Origin: Elmis aenea
Lineage: Eukaryota; Arthropoda; Insecta; Coleoptera; Elmidae
Direction: 5' to 3'
Assembly (NCBI GenBank): GCA_947652605.1
Contig: OX393577.1
Span: 60,536,108-60,600,107 of the forward strand
DNA: 64,000 nt
The first letter of the stretch is position 1. The number at the start of each line of letters is the position of its first letter. The position numbers and the translations under genes were made by a program. Shown here piece after piece: positions 1 through 12,800 of this stretch. Below the pieces are notes generated by a model, which saw only the letters and a program-made list of their open reading frames with translations, searched no databases and had not been told where the DNA came from.

Positions 1-240
1 AATTAGACGGTCAGGTATTTTCATAGCACGGTCTAGTTTGGATTATAGTTTGCATAATTTAGAAAGTACAACCCAACTATTCTTTTTTTTTTTTCAATAG
101 TAAATAAAAATAGGTTAGATTAATACTATAATTACAATTTACAGAGAGTAAACAAGGCTGTAGCTATGCAACAAATTCTTATGCCGATTCTTTAAGATAA
201 TTATCATTTTATTCTTGAGGCTTTCGCGGCCGTTATCCAT

Positions 241-370
241 AATACAATCTTGGTTTCCGGGTTTGGAACCGCGTCTTCTATATTTAGAAGTAGTTGACGT
301 TTCGACCATTGTGTCTTGGTCTTTTTCAAAACGAAGACGCGGTTCCAAACCCGGAAACCAAGATTGTATT
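241..370. repeat. Perfect 38-bp inverted repeat
   Basis: Arms 241-278 and 333-370 are exact reverse complements (left arm begins AATACAATCTTGG, right arm ends CCAAGATTGTATT), with a 54-bp spacer. No flanking duplication was recognised. The open frames on both strands across it arise because the arms mirror each other, so I do not call a gene. It may be a short foldback element or the terminal repeat of a retroelement. Confidence 0.85.
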
Positions 371-544
371 AATTATCATTTTAGTTTGTACGGTCGTTGA
401 GAGGCGACACTATTCTCCTTTAGCACATATTTTAAAGCCAATTTACGTTTAGTCAATATATAGGGTATAATCACAGGCCAACTTCTATTGTAATGATAAT
501 TAAAACCATTTTAAAGAGTTTAGCGAGCTTTTGCACATAATAAT

Positions 545-925
545 CTTTCTACGACCACTAATGTAAATGACTCTTACCGTACAGCCTGCATGCATAGTAA
601 GTGGATCCTTACGCACGGTAAGCAAAAAGCACAGTTTTTTAAAGAAGTGATCAAAGTAGATTCACGTTAAACACTTCCTGCATGCCTAGTAAGTGAGTTA
701 TAACGCACGGTAAGCAAAACGCACACTTGTCTAGAAATGTCAAAGTAGGCTTACGTCAAAATTGACAAGACAACATAAATGAGTATATTAGCCAAAAAGC
801 CGTTAAAATCGTAGGTAATATATGATCGTAGAAAAAGTAAGCTACATAACACGAATTGTAAAGCTCCGTGAGCAACTTTTTTACTCGCGTAATATGCTTC
901 TTACAACTCTTGTTATGTAATATAC
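545..925 (+). repeat. Dispersed repeat, copy 1 (second copy near 42.1 kb)
   Basis: This block matches 42110-42533 in the same orientation over almost its whole length. Both copies contain two internal units of the form GCATGC(C/A)TAGTAAGTG...ACGCACGGTAAGCAAAA. Both also contain CTTTCTACGA near the left and TCGTAGAAAAAG further right, then a hairpin-forming pair (TACATAACACGA and its near complement ending in TTATGTAATATA). No coding capacity is visible. It is probably a non-autonomous mobile element of unknown class. Confidence 0.75.
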
Positions 926-1500
926 CATTTTCATATCGGTTCATAACGTTTAGTATAATCTTAGGATCTAAATTAAAATCTTTTTTCACTTTGATAGGAA
1001 TTCAACGTATTTTAAAATAAAATTTTAAATAGCTGCTTTAAGAAAACTAATAGAAAAAAAACTTGTAAAGTAAAAAGTGGCAGGTATTTTTAAGCTTTAT
1101 TAAATGGCGATATTCATTTGGTTGAAGATTGCTGGATTCCGAGATAAAAGATAAAGTAGCTTTTTTTTAAAGGAAACCATAGTTGGTTTTAACATTACTG
1201 GAATAAAGCTTGATTCTTCTTTTTGGTAAAACATTATTTGGTGCATTAATTTTGATATTTAAATAAGACAAGTTGGTAAAAACATCATGTAAAATTAGAA
1301 TGCCAAGACATAAAAGGCAACTCAATAAGGTATAATTTGAAAAAACAACATAAACATCTAAAGGTAAACTTTGTAAACAAAAATACTAAATTTGATGTGT
1401 ACTAATAAATATTTTTTAATGTTTGTACTTATTGCATTACTTTTTACTTTAATTATGATTTTTATAAAATTATAATACTTTAATTTTTATAGGTTATGTT
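926..1500. other. AT-rich stretch without a recognised gene
   Basis: No gene or element boundary was found. A short match to the GAAACCATAGTTGG core of the foldback elements lies near 1174-1190. Confidence 0.5.
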
Positions 1501-1655
1501 CAGGGTGATCCAAATTCGATAGGATTACATGGGTATCGCGCTTAATATTCAAAGAGAAACAGATAATCTAACAAAAATTTGGCAATTTAACCGTTTCTCT
1601 ATCTTAAATATTAAGCGAGAAACCCATGTAATCCCATCGAATTTAGAACACCATG
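1501..1655. mobile_element. Short TIR element (MITE), CAGGGTGATCC family
   Basis: The left end CAGGGTGATCCAAATTCGAT and the reverse complement of the right end (CATGGTGTTCTAAATTCGAT) align, and the match continues through GGATTACATGGGT and the TTAATATT region. The element is about 155 bp, mostly terminal repeat, with no coding capacity. An arm of the same family is at 55708-55773. The ends resemble Tc1/mariner-type MITEs, but no clear TA duplication was seen on the left. Confidence 0.7.
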
Positions 1656-1912
1656 TATACGAACTTTTTTTGCTAAGGCATCAAATATCAAAATAAATGC
1701 AGGAAACTATACGTATATTTTTAGAAGGATGCAAAAATAAGCTTTCCTAAAGTCAAAGCCACTATGTTTTCTATTTAAAAAAAAAAAAGGAAACTGATGA
1801 TTTATCTTAGAATCAAAACAATGTTTTTAAACAAATGAACATCGCCGTTTAATAACGCATAAAAATATCTGCAACTTTTGTTTCTTATAATGACGCTATT
1901 AAAGATGTAATT

Positions 1913-2171
1913 ACCGAGCTCCGTGGCTGGTTGGTACGCAACCTTCCGAGTTAATCGGGAGGTCGTGGGTTCGAATCCCACGGCCGTCTGTCATCGTAGA
2001 GGTTTCAGGTGGTTTCCTCTACCTACTATAGGCAAATGCTGTGACAGTACTTCCACCTACCCTTACCTTACCCACCCTTTTCTTGTTCCCCGCCCCCTCC
2101 TCCCGGACGCTAATGGCCATAGCTGCCGAAGCGTCCTTAAACACTCAATTTAAAAAAAAAAAAAAAAAAAA
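1913..2171 (+). mobile_element. tRNA-derived SINE, copy 1, with poly-A tail
   Basis: The head is tRNA-like, with an A-box-like TGGCTGGTTGG near 1924 and a B box GGTTCGAATCC near 1969, followed by a non-tRNA body and about 20 A. It is flanked by the 12-bp direct repeat AAAGATGTAATT (1901-1912 and 2172-2183), the expected target duplication of LINE-mediated retroposition. A second, inverted copy lies at about 28880-29103. The 76-codon frame across it is not a gene. Poly-A and both duplications are intact, so the insertion is fairly recent. Confidence 0.93.
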
Positions 2172-2183
2172 AAAGATGTAATT

Positions 2184-3740
2184 GACTAATTTCGGTTTCC
2201 GGCCATATCTAGTGTGCCAGGATTTTTTTAAACAAAAGTTTGTTTCACTTAACGAACCTAGAAGATACTAATCTTGGGCCTCGAGTTTCGGACACATTAA
2301 TTACAATAAATGTTGACATATTTTTTTGTATTTAAATTTAACACCCACCTAAACTTTCGCATTAAAGTAGGACTCACGAAGCCAATATTTACTGACGCCA
2401 TTTCACGGATTAATTCAAAACTGTCAAGTTATTCCACGCAATACATTATGCTATTCTAATACTAATATAAGCACTAAAATAAGCAATGTCCAGATAAGCA
2501 AAGTAATAACTTGTACACAAACTAAAAATACAAACACACCGTACATTGCTCCAGACGTAATAACAACACGCATGAATAATTCAATCAGCACGTTAAAAAA
2601 ACTTAACATGACTCATGCACAACAAACTTACGTTAAATTAAATGGCGATAACAACTCAAACAAAATCAGCACGTACATGATGTAACAAACACCCACACAT
2701 GACGTCACCCAAGACTTAGAGATCAAATCTCGATGCTAGACAATCCGTCTCAAGGCCCACTTTGCACATGGGTGCGAAATCAGCGCAGGGGACTTTGTTC
2801 TTTATAATCGAGCGCTCAGACTGTTTCACTAAATAAATAAATAATTATGCGGGAACGCAACACCAAAACAATGCAAGAATGATTGATTGTATGGGAATCA
2901 GACAAACATGACTCACAAAAAAAGATCGAATTGGCTACGCGCGGCAGAATTGTTTTGGGCCAGTGATGACACACATAACACACGAATAAAACTTCAATTC
3001 GTTTTACCCGCTCAAGTTTTCAGTTTACAATTTTCAAGGTTGCCCCGTAGGCTACGCTAAGTAAATCGTTCCGAAAATAACTCTGCACAACCTGTTCGTT
3101 CGTTCAACTATTTTTGGTAGCAGTGTGCGAGCGAAATTTTATGGCGAGGTACATTTATAATCGTCATTACTAAAAAAATACAAGTCATGAAAAAATATGC
3201 AATAAAAAATTATGAACAGGTTCCTGGGCCGTAAAAAATGGAAACTACAAACAGGCAGTAGCGAGTGTTGGTAAACAACTTTTATAGCACAAGAACGTTT
3301 ACGAAAATTTGGTGCAATAAACCTTTTCGAATTCGTAAATACTGCTAACACGAGTAATTAAGATCATTCGATTGGGTACTGTAGAAGCGAAAAAATGTGT
3401 GAATAAACTGTTATTACGTGTGAGTTTGATATGAAAATGAAATATTAAGAGTGAACAAATTGGCACATGAAAATAATTGGTTCATAAAGAGACACTTTCA
3501 ACAGGTGGCATAAACCAAACACATTTCGATAGACCAGCAACCAGAAAACATTAATAAGAACATATGAACATATGAACAAAAAAAATGTACTGGCTAATCG
3601 GGAGGAATTCCTCTCTGTCCCAACATAATATACTTTTGCTTTACAAGCAAATTTGAAAGCCTCTATGGACATATGTGATGGAGGATGCTACCAAACAGTA
3701 ATCGTCAGATACTCTAGAGATTCCAAAACAAAACACTAAG
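2184..3740. other. No gene recognised
   Basis: AT-rich sequence with no frame that looks coding and no element ends identified. The part from about 2700 to 2830 is richer in G and C and might be regulatory, but nothing specific supports that. Confidence 0.4.
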
Positions 3741-3741
3741 G

Positions 3742-3946
3742 AACATCGCTGATGCACCTTGGTATTACAGAAATAGTGACATACATCGGGACTTCAACAT
3801 GGACTGTAAACAACACCATTAAGAAGTTTGCCAAGAGCCACGAAGAAAGGTTCCATCAACATGTAAACGTCGAGGCGATCCAGCTCCTGCACACTACAGG
3901 ATCAGTAAGAAGACTCAAAAGGGTTAAATCTTTTGAGTTTGTTTAG
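3742..3946 (+). pseudogene. Possible Tc1-type transposase N-terminal relic
   Basis: A 64-codon frame contains ITEIVTYIGTSTWTVNNTIK, which resembles the helix-turn-helix of Tc1-type transposases (recognition helix followed by a basic linker). The next part, with TTGSVRRLKR, is reminiscent of the second DNA-binding segment, but it is short and no DDE catalytic region follows. The frame could be chance. There are no TIRs to support it. Confidence 0.3.
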
Positions 3947-4374
3947 GAAAAAATTTAAAAGCAGAGACTGTGCGGTAGTGTGCACGTTTTTATTAGTGTT
4001 TTTATATATTAGCAAACTAAGGACTACTATTGGGTAAACCTTCGACTAAGTTTGGACATTATTAATTTAGGCTGGAATTAAACTGCTCATTGGTTTCAAA
4101 GACCAGATTGCATTGTTATTATATTAGGGTTAAAATTAAAAAAAAAAAAAATACCAATTAAGTTACGAAGACAGACGGTTAGGCCAAGATATCATAAAGA
4201 AATTTTGCACCTTTTAAATGCTATCGGGAGGGTGAAATTTTTTAACATATTGTAAATACACGTTTTCACAATCATATCTGACTTACGACCAAAATGTTGG
4301 AACCAAAAAGCTTCGTAAGTAGGGAATTATCTACAGTTTTGTGAACAAAATTGTGATATTGTCTTAGTCTAAAT

Positions 4375-5283
4375 CAGCGTTTCCCAAACTTTTTCTACTA
4401 CTAAGTCCTGAAATTTTAACGGAACTCCTTGGTTATTGTGTACGGTAGATATATAAATAATAAATAAAATAAATCATATCGCGTGTAGCATCAAACTGTT
4501 TCTGTACTTTGATTGGTTCAGAAATGATTTAATGGCAGTTCTTTGTAATCTTGTTTTAAATTAGTCGCTAATTAAATCAAATAGATTTCCATAATCACTT
4601 GCGCTGAAGCCTGCTGGCTTAGCTGCCACTGTAAATGGATTCCGAGCACAGAAATTGTCCTCACTGGATTTTGGAAAGCATTGCAAAAGGTTGATTGTAG
4701 GTCATGCAAGAATTCTTTAAGTACGTTAGAAATTTATTCGTCTACTTAAGAACTAATGTCAGTCAAAAATTATGCAAGGCAGGAAAACAATCAAAATTAT
4801 TCTGTTCAACTGTAGAAATCCATAATTGTAGCTCCCTATCAAAAAATGCAATTTTATCTCTTGTCTTAAAATTGTAATATTCTTTCCTTGTAATGGTAAG
4901 TTAATTCCATTGCACTTTGAAAAAATATCTGCCAGATACGCAAAACTCATCAACCATAAAGAATTTGTTGAAGTTAATAAAATTTGTCCTAAATTATGTG
5001 ACGTCAAGAAGACCAATAACTCAATACAAAAATTAAAAAGCCTCCCTCAATAGTGCTCTGGATTGACAGCCATCTCCCTTCAGTATGTCATACAATGCGT
5101 TTGTGTACTACCAACTTCATTGCACAAAATTTTAAATAATCTTCATTGAAGTAGTCGAGATTTTAGGTAATTGATAATTTTTATGACTTCCATTCCAGGC
5201 TCATACCGATAATTTTTCATGGAACACTTATTCACTTTTCGCAGAACACCAGTGTTCCCCGAAATATAGTTTGGGAAACACTG
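4375..5283 (-). mobile_element. hAT element relic with truncated transposase
   Basis: The ends CAGCGTTTCCCAAACT and AGTTTGGGAAACACTG are inverted repeats, flanked by a perfect 8-bp duplication GTCTAAAT (4367-4374 and 5284-5291), the hallmark of hAT. On the minus strand, frames include HTEGRWLS (near 5070) and FAYLADIFSKCNGINLPLQG (near 4930). Both resemble motifs of the ZBED5/SCAND3-like branch of hAT transposases. Stops and frameshifts break the coding region and the N-terminal and catalytic parts are missing. At 909 bp it is an internally deleted, dead copy. The branch assignment is from memory of family motifs. Confidence 0.85.
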
Positions 5284-5291
5284 GTCTAAAT

Positions 5292-8200
5292 AAACATTGC
5301 TTAATTCATATAAAAATTGTGTTGTAATGTTTCCAAAGGTACATTTAACTTAGCTAGTCTGTACAGGTTAAACTCTTACTCGTAGTTCAAGGGGAGCTTA
5401 TAAAAATCGAGTTAAAGAGGAAGATCGGCTTAGGGAGGTCCTGTTGAATATGCAATTAGAGTTGAGGTTTAAAGCAGGATCATTAAAAGTAATACGGTAA
5501 TGATATTATTAAAATTCTCACAGTTCGTGTGCACCTAATTCAATGGACTTTCTAAACTCGAGCAACTGAGGTACCTATATCAAGTTACAGATGCATCGAG
5601 TAATAGAGGTTTCACCTGTATTTACAAGCAGAGGAACGCATTTTAAACCGTCATTCTTATCAAAATTCTTATACTACAACGAATTGTCAAACCACTCTGT
5701 AAGATATAGTAATTTCTTGCGCTATTTTCATGTCTAAACTGCCCTCATTCCATTTGTTTCGTTCCAAACGCGTTTTCCAGGTTAAGCAAGCTGTTACGCA
5801 AGTGTTAAAAAACAAACGAAAAGAGTTTTGAAAAAATAAAAGCGTATTTAGCCCGTCTGAGAATTCACATTCACACAACCGTCCTTGTTCTATTTATATT
5901 TTTGATATTATTAAGCGGTCTAGGTTATAAGAGATTTCACAACATCTCAATCCCGCTTTACAAAACATCAAAATAGTTGAATGTGCTCAGAGATTAGAGC
6001 CATAATGTCAAGGCGTCTTCCTCTTTCGGTTTGACTGCGTCCTTAATATGGAGAAGACGAGTAATAAAAGCGATCGAAATTGGTGTCGATCCAAAAACAT
6101 AATTTATTGAGGCAACAAAATCGTGTCAACGTTCAGAATATTATCAAAACAAAACCAACACAAAGACGATCATACCTACAAGAAGAATTTACTTGAGACA
6201 TTAATTTTAAAAGAAATAAAAACAAATCTAGAGTCGTCGTTTAATACAACACATACTAGAATGCTGGACTGAAAAAAAGCTATAAATATTGCTGGAGTGT
6301 ACTCCATTCCAGACATAATTTATGCATTCGTTAAAAAAGTAATTTTATTTATTATTTCAAAGGGTAATACCCTCAAAAACAGCTCTACGCTATTTAGATG
6401 TAAATCTTTTGCTTTAATTTTTTAAGACACTTTAAAGTTTATAGATAATACTACTCCTATCAAAATTGACTGAAACTTTATCGTGAATGATATCTCCTGA
6501 TTTATTTCACAAAAAGCTGGGCTAAAGTGAAAATTGATAACCTGGTTTAATAAATCGATTCAAATAATTAATTCGCGACCAATTTTTGGAACGCAACTAT
6601 TTCAGTGCAATAAAAGTTGGCGAATTTAAAAATCCATTCGTATTATTAACTTTACTGCTTATTAGACGTGGTTTTTGCTTTTCATATAAATCCTTCAAGG
6701 TTTATATTAATTACCATAATTAATAGAGATAAGAAATCGTTTATAATTTACCAAGTGCTAAGGAAAACCACAATAAACAAGAAACTTGAAGAAATATATT
6801 GATGATGTCATACTGTTTTCCTTTCAAAATAAATATTCTTTGCCACTTTTACAATAAATATAAAAATATTTAGAGCTATATACAGGGTGTCTCAGTTATG
6901 GTGAACAGCATGGGGATCTCGTTAACGGTAAGAGATACATAGTTGATTAAATGGGTCAAAATTATCCATGATTTAAGAGCAACTATACTATGAAACTGAT
7001 ACTTTCGGGACACAGAGATTTGAGGCCACAAATCGGAACAATCCCTGAAAACCGGGACGTCTGGCAACCCTACACAAATATGTACTTGAATTCCAATAGC
7101 CCATTTTGATAAATTCGGATATTAAATCAAATTTTTTAAAAAATCTTAAACGGTTTCTGAGAAAAACGTCAAAAACGAAACCCCTACAAAAGCGCTATGA
7201 TTTGAGAAGTTGTATAACTAAATCTATGCGACTTGCATGGGCGTTTAACATGGGGAAAACCGTTTTTACAAGGGCCTCGTTTTTCGCGTTTTTCAAAAAC
7301 TTTGCACCATTTTACTTGCAAAGGATGCGCGCATTGATAAATAGGAAATTTTCGGTTTTATCTCTGACGGTTTTATGACCAACGCGATCGCAAAAAATAC
7401 CTTTATTTTTTTATTTTGCGGTTTTTTTTTCAATTTCTTTTTGTTAATTAGCAATGGCACGTATAACTCTGCATAACACATTTATTTTTGATATTCTTGA
7501 TGCAATAAACACAGCTTTTATCAGATTCTAGCGACAACATATCGTTCGCTGGTTAGTTTTCCTTGTTCTTAAGCATCTTAAGCAAATTAATAAAAGGTTT
7601 CGCCGTTTTTTCGAAACTCTTTTAAGGTGGACAGCACTCCGTAAAATCTCTACACTTAAAATTACTCATAGATGCGAATATTTTAAAAGAAAGTAGCAAT
7701 CTTTAATACACAATGCGCCGTAGGAATAATTTACTGCAAACTACATATTAGCATCTTGAAAGTAAATATTTTTAATTACACCCGTTTTTAATTGATGATA
7801 TAACGAAATAATTGCATCACGGAACAATTACAAATAATGACTCTGTAGCTATCTGCGTTACATAAATATTAATGAAGGAGTTATCGGGTGTTTCAAGTTG
7901 AAGGAAACTGTTACATACAAAACGTCCCACAAACGAAATGTTCTTAACAACATTATCAAGTTTAACACATAAACAGTTTATTATTAATTGCAGTGACGAA
8001 TAAACTATAAATAACGAATGAAACATGTACCGAACAAGTAGACCGCGTTATAAATAAATTTAAATATTTGTTGGTTTAAAAGTGAAACCGAATAAAAACA
8101 ACGAAAAATGAACCACAACATAATGTTGTAGCTGTTTACGTTTCAACATGTTTTTTATTACTCTACTACACAAGCTAATGAACTAAATTAACACATAAAC

Positions 8201-8510
8201 AACTCTGCTAAAATAATCTGAAACTAATTCGATTTAAGGGTGGTTGAACTCCGTATAGTTTACCTTGTGGATGCGTTTAATAGTGATCAATTTATCAAGT
8301 ATGCGGGTGACTGTGTTTCAATATCGTAAATGCTTTCGCTCTCGTCAAACATGATGACATAATTTGTTACACAAGTGATATATCCGATAAATGTTGAACG
8401 TTAACGTAGTTTCAAGCGAATAAGAAACAAAAGATTTCAAAATTATTATGTTTACTTGCAAAAACGCTCGGATGGGTAAACTTTACAATAACTAATACAA
8501 TATCGACTCA
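5292..8510. other. No gene recognised; single MITE-type end near 6887
   Basis: No supported gene. At 6889-6900 the sequence TACAGGGTGTCTCAG looks like one end of a TA-flanked MITE, but no partner end was found. Frames at 7106-7378, 7293-7481 and 7817-8026 have no recognisable motif. Confidence 0.4.
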
Positions 8511-8757
8511 CTACTATATGCCTGCGAAACTTGGATACTGAATAAGAAAACACAGGAAAGACTGCAGAAATGGGAGAAGAAAATACTTAGAAGAGTTGTG
8601 GGAGGAAGGAAAACAGAACAAGGATATGAGAGAAGAAAAAACAGGGAAATTTATGAGATATAAGTACAAAAGACCAGCAATTGACTTGATAATAAAAGCC
8701 AAACGATTACAGTGACTGGGTCATATCAAAGGAATGGCAGATGGACGAACACCAAAT
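8511..8757 (+). pseudogene. LINE 3'-end ORF fragment (C-terminal to RT)
   Basis: Conceptual translation gives YACETWILNKKTQE, then KILRRVVGG, KRLQ-stop-LGHIKGMADGRTPN. This is the segment after the reverse transcriptase domain in many insect non-LTR elements (pattern Y-G-x-E-x-W-x-L ... R-R-L-G-H-v-x-R-M). At least one stop interrupts it, and neither RT nor endonuclease is present. It is a 5'-truncated dead insertion. Confidence 0.75.
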
Positions 8758-8859
8758 ATTTGTTTTTTGTTCATATTTGATTTGCTACACGACTATGTAT
8801 TAATTAAATAGTAGTAACAAAAAATATGTATCAATAAAACAATTTTTGTTTCATTTAAA

Positions 8860-9229
8860 CAAGGGTTTGGAGCAGTCCAATTTTTTAATTGCTCCGCTCC
8901 GGCATCAAAATGCCTGCTCCGCTCCATGCTTCAAATATTGTTGGCATTTAAAAAAAAAATTGTTCAAAAAAAATTGTTTTTAAAAACAAAGTTTTAATTT
9001 TATCGGATATGTAGAAGTTGGTCAAAAATAACAATATTTGACCCTAACAACAAGTGAAATAAAATAAATGTTTGAAAACACATATTATTGATCTTCAAAC
9101 GTTGAAAAAAAGGAGAAAAAAAGGATTTTTAAAAAAATTTTACACAATAAACTGGAGCACTTGAGCAATCCAAATTATTTGCTCCGGGCAAAAACCCATT
9201 GCTTCACTGCTCCGTGCTCCAAACCCCTG
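8860..9229. mobile_element. GGAGC-rich hAT MITE, copy A
   Basis: It starts CAAGGGTTTGGAGCAG and ends GCTCCAAACCCCTG, with an exact 8-bp duplication CATTTAAA (8852-8859 and 9230-9237). The interior has arrays of CTCCG/GCTCC words near both ends and an AT-rich middle with no coding capacity. Three more copies lie at 9428, 26981 and 39192. The 8-bp target and CAGGGG end point to mobilisation by a hAT transposase. Confidence 0.93.
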
Positions 9230-9427
9230 CATTTAAAGTCTCATTAAAATTGAGGGGGGGGGATTCTCAAAATATAGATGTGGTTAGGGTTAAGCAATTT
9301 TTCAAAAATCGAGTATTTTTACAAACTAGTCCAAGTATTGATTAACCAAAAAGAGATGTACTTTAACTTTAAATAACATTTTTACAAATATTTTACTTTG
9401 GTTTTTCCGAAATATTTTCTGAAATTC

Positions 9428-9808
9428 CAGGGGTTTGGAGCAGTCTAATTTTTTATTTAATTGCTCCGCTCCAGCTCCGCTCCGACTTCAATCTCCCTGC
9501 TCCAGATCCGCTCCGTGCTCCAAATATTGATACAACGTTTAAAATAAGTTTTTTAATACAATAATATTTGATTTTATCGGATATGTGTAAATGAGTCAAA
9601 AATTACAATATTTGACCCTGACAAACAAGTTAAGTTAGATTAATGTTTGTAAGAAAAAATTTTTTATCTTCAAATGTTGAAAAATATGAGAAAAAAAGTA
9701 TTTTTTAAAAAGTTGTACATAATAACCTGGAGCAGTGGAGCAATCAAAATTATTAGCTCCAGCTCCGGGCCAAAGCCCATTGCTCCACTGCTCCGCTCCA
9801 AACCCCTG
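9428..9808. mobile_element. GGAGC-rich hAT MITE, copy B
   Basis: It starts CAGGGGTTTGGAGCAG and ends GCTCCAAACCCCTG. Flanks are GAAATTC (left) and GAAATTAC (right), an 8-bp duplication with one base lost on the left. It lies about 200 bp from copy A in the same orientation. Its ends hold more CTCCG words than copy A. Confidence 0.9.
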
Positions 9809-9816
9809 GAAATTAC

Positions 9817-12800
9817 ATCTTCAAATGAGTATTAAACTTCGGTGATTACGAAATAAGTCTGATTTTCACAGTTTGTGCGTTCTTTAGACAAATTTTATAC
9901 AGATATTTTTGATTTGTGTTTTTCCCAATTATTTTTTTTATTACAATTTGAATTTAAACTAGTTTGTTGATACGCAGATAGTAAGCTTTTTTGATGTGCC
10001 AATGTATGCGAACTTCAAAACAGTTAATTTTTCTGTAAATTTAGAAAATATAAGTGCCTTGCTGACACCCAACAAACTTGTTATATTTCTGCTACAAAGA
10101 CACACAATTCTTTTGAAAATCCATCTACGCTACCATTTATTTTCTGTTGCAAATAGGAAGGAAACAAAACAACTAGTTTCTAAGCGTCTTGCAACTTCTT
10201 TGCCGGTAAGATAATTGTTTTGATTCGTTCTCCTTTTGGCACGATGGTGATAATCACAATTATTACATAACTAGCGAATAATTTTAATATTGGCTGTAAT
10301 TCGTGTCAAAGTAGTTATCCACGAAGCAAAATAAAGCACCATATTTTCGCACGATTCTTCATTTGCCGAGACACTCAATTGTCAATCAAGAAATTCCCAC
10401 TTAAAATGGTTCATTGACATAACGATATTGTTTTATAATCGTTACGGTTTCATTTCTTTCGCGTCTGTTGATTTTTTTTTATACCCATCACTCCACACTG
10501 TGAATCACCGCAGTCTCTTCAGCAATTACATGGAATAAGATGATAGCCAGAATTTAACACTGTATAAAGATATTAAATTTACACGAAAAGATATTTCACA
10601 GTGGTCTGATAGCATTGCAATTAACTGTGAGAAAAAAAGGCTCAGACTATTTTGATGTCTGGAGTGATACAATTTATATTTATCTTAATGGCACTTCTAT
10701 TTTTAAGTGTTGTTACTTTACTGAATAAACAGCAATATGAGCAAATTAACGAAATTTACGGATAATAAATAGACTAATAGTTGAATGCCCGTGGCAGTTT
10801 TTTTTTAAATGTGAGATTTTGAAATAGTTTACGAAAAAAGCTGGGTAAGAGGCTTAAAAAATTCTTTGAATCGGCTGCTTAGTAAATAATATACATTTAT
10901 ACATGGTGAAATAAGTTTTATTAAATTACACGTTCAAGCTACATAACTTAGGAAACATAAATAGTTTTTCAAGACCCTTTTTCGGGGATTCGCAGTCCCT
11001 AAAATGCGTGATGGAGATAATCAACCGGGTATTTTAGGGTAGAAAACTTAAGTACTGCATCGCATGTAAGATAACGAACCATAATTAAAGAAATATTATA
11101 TTATTCAGGTAAATCAAAAATAGTTTTATGTTCCTGTATTATGTAAGTAATAACAAAAATATGTTGTAGGCAGTATGAGACCGATTCGACAAGGTTCATG
11201 GCATATTTCACCGTGGGTTGCAATCTGTAAATGTAAACAAAATGTCAGGAACAGGTTCCTTGGTACAGGTAGTCGTCATATTTCCGTCTTATGTGCTTTT
11301 ATTTGTTTACTGTCCGCAGAAACCGGCCCCAGGTATTAAAACGCGCGGCAATACGCTTGGTGCATTAAAAACTGACAACAGTTATCTCTATTCCACCTCT
11401 GAGGCAACGAAAATCCAAAAAAATATATGCATCTTGCGTCTTCGCGCGCTGTAGCAACATTATGGGCAATGCAGAATCAAAAACGAATCGACACATACCT
11501 CAACAGTCGATTGCCTTGAGGTTGATCAGGAGCGGGAAATCAACAATGGACCAAAATATTCGCGTTACAGGCCAACAATCGTGTTAACAAAATGATTTAT
11601 GGTAAAAAACGTTAATGACACCATGTCTGTCTGATATACCACACACTTCTTTTAACACACGCAGAAATAAAAACAACAAATTCAAAACACAACTAAAATA
11701 TTTTATATTTTACGATAACTCAACGAAGAACTGACATTTTTCACATTCCAACACTCACACGGTATTTTAATTGTTGCAACTTCCAACAATAACATGAAAA
11801 GCACGTTTATGTGTACATATGTTGTCAAGTGATATAGGCAACGCGCGCCTTCTTCGACGGGTACAGTCGAACTGAGTGAGTTCTGTTTAGAGTGAGTCAC
11901 TTTACTGGAACTGCCATACCATTGGTCAGGATGACGGTACACAGTCGATTCTAACAGCGTCGGAACGTCGTACGCAGCGCGCGATTCCATTGATTTTTCT
12001 CTTATGCAATTCTACGCCTTTGTTTGCGCTGCAGTATATCGTGATGGACAAGTTTAGGGAAATTTAAAAAAAAGTCTTATCTAAACTTTACAACCACATT
12101 GGACGTCTAACCCTAAGCGGATAAAACTAGGATACGTCATTAAATCGTTCACTAGGGTGGCGCTTGCAATACCTAGTTGACGCAGATACTTTTTTGTTTA
12201 AAAACAAAAGTTATCACCATGGCGACAAAAAGTAACACGTTGCGACTGCACGTGACAATTTGTGGTTTAAAAAGTTAATGGATTGGTCGATCAAAACTGC
12301 AAAAACTGAAAACTAGTCTTTCACGTACAACCAAAAAAACTAGAATCCAAAAAAACTAGAATGCAAAAAATGCTTCAAGTCCCATTAAAAGACAAATATT
12401 TTCTCTAATAGCTGCAAAATTAGTTCTCGACATCAATTGAGGAACAGCAGTTCTTGTACTGATAGACCAGGGAAACCATTATAACAAATTTGCACTGAAT
12501 TTTTGAAGCAAAAGCACTCATGTTACCAGTCCGATTTCGGTATGAAACAAGTTTCTTAAGTGAATTCTGTAATGTCCGAACTTTGATGAAAAATGAACTA
12601 GAATAGCATCGCATGACATATCCATCGGTTTTAAATATGTCGCTAAATTCTTGACATGCAACTCAATTTTAACGAGCCTAGATGCTCAGAATAATTTTCG
12701 GTTGTGTGTTTCAAAAATCGACTAAACCTTGTGTATTAGATGTAATTTGATGGAATATGTTTGAAGAGTGTGTAGTTTTGTGGATGTTGTAACGTTCAAA

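Noticed and set aside
1923..1990. Functional tRNA gene
   Set aside because: The A and B boxes belong to a SINE with poly-A tail and target duplications, and the tRNA cloverleaf is not complete.
8295..8405. Minus-strand frame ending FDESESIYDIETQSPAYLIN, reminiscent of a receptor C-terminus
   Set aside because: An in-frame stop lies just upstream, with no acceptor between it and the open part.
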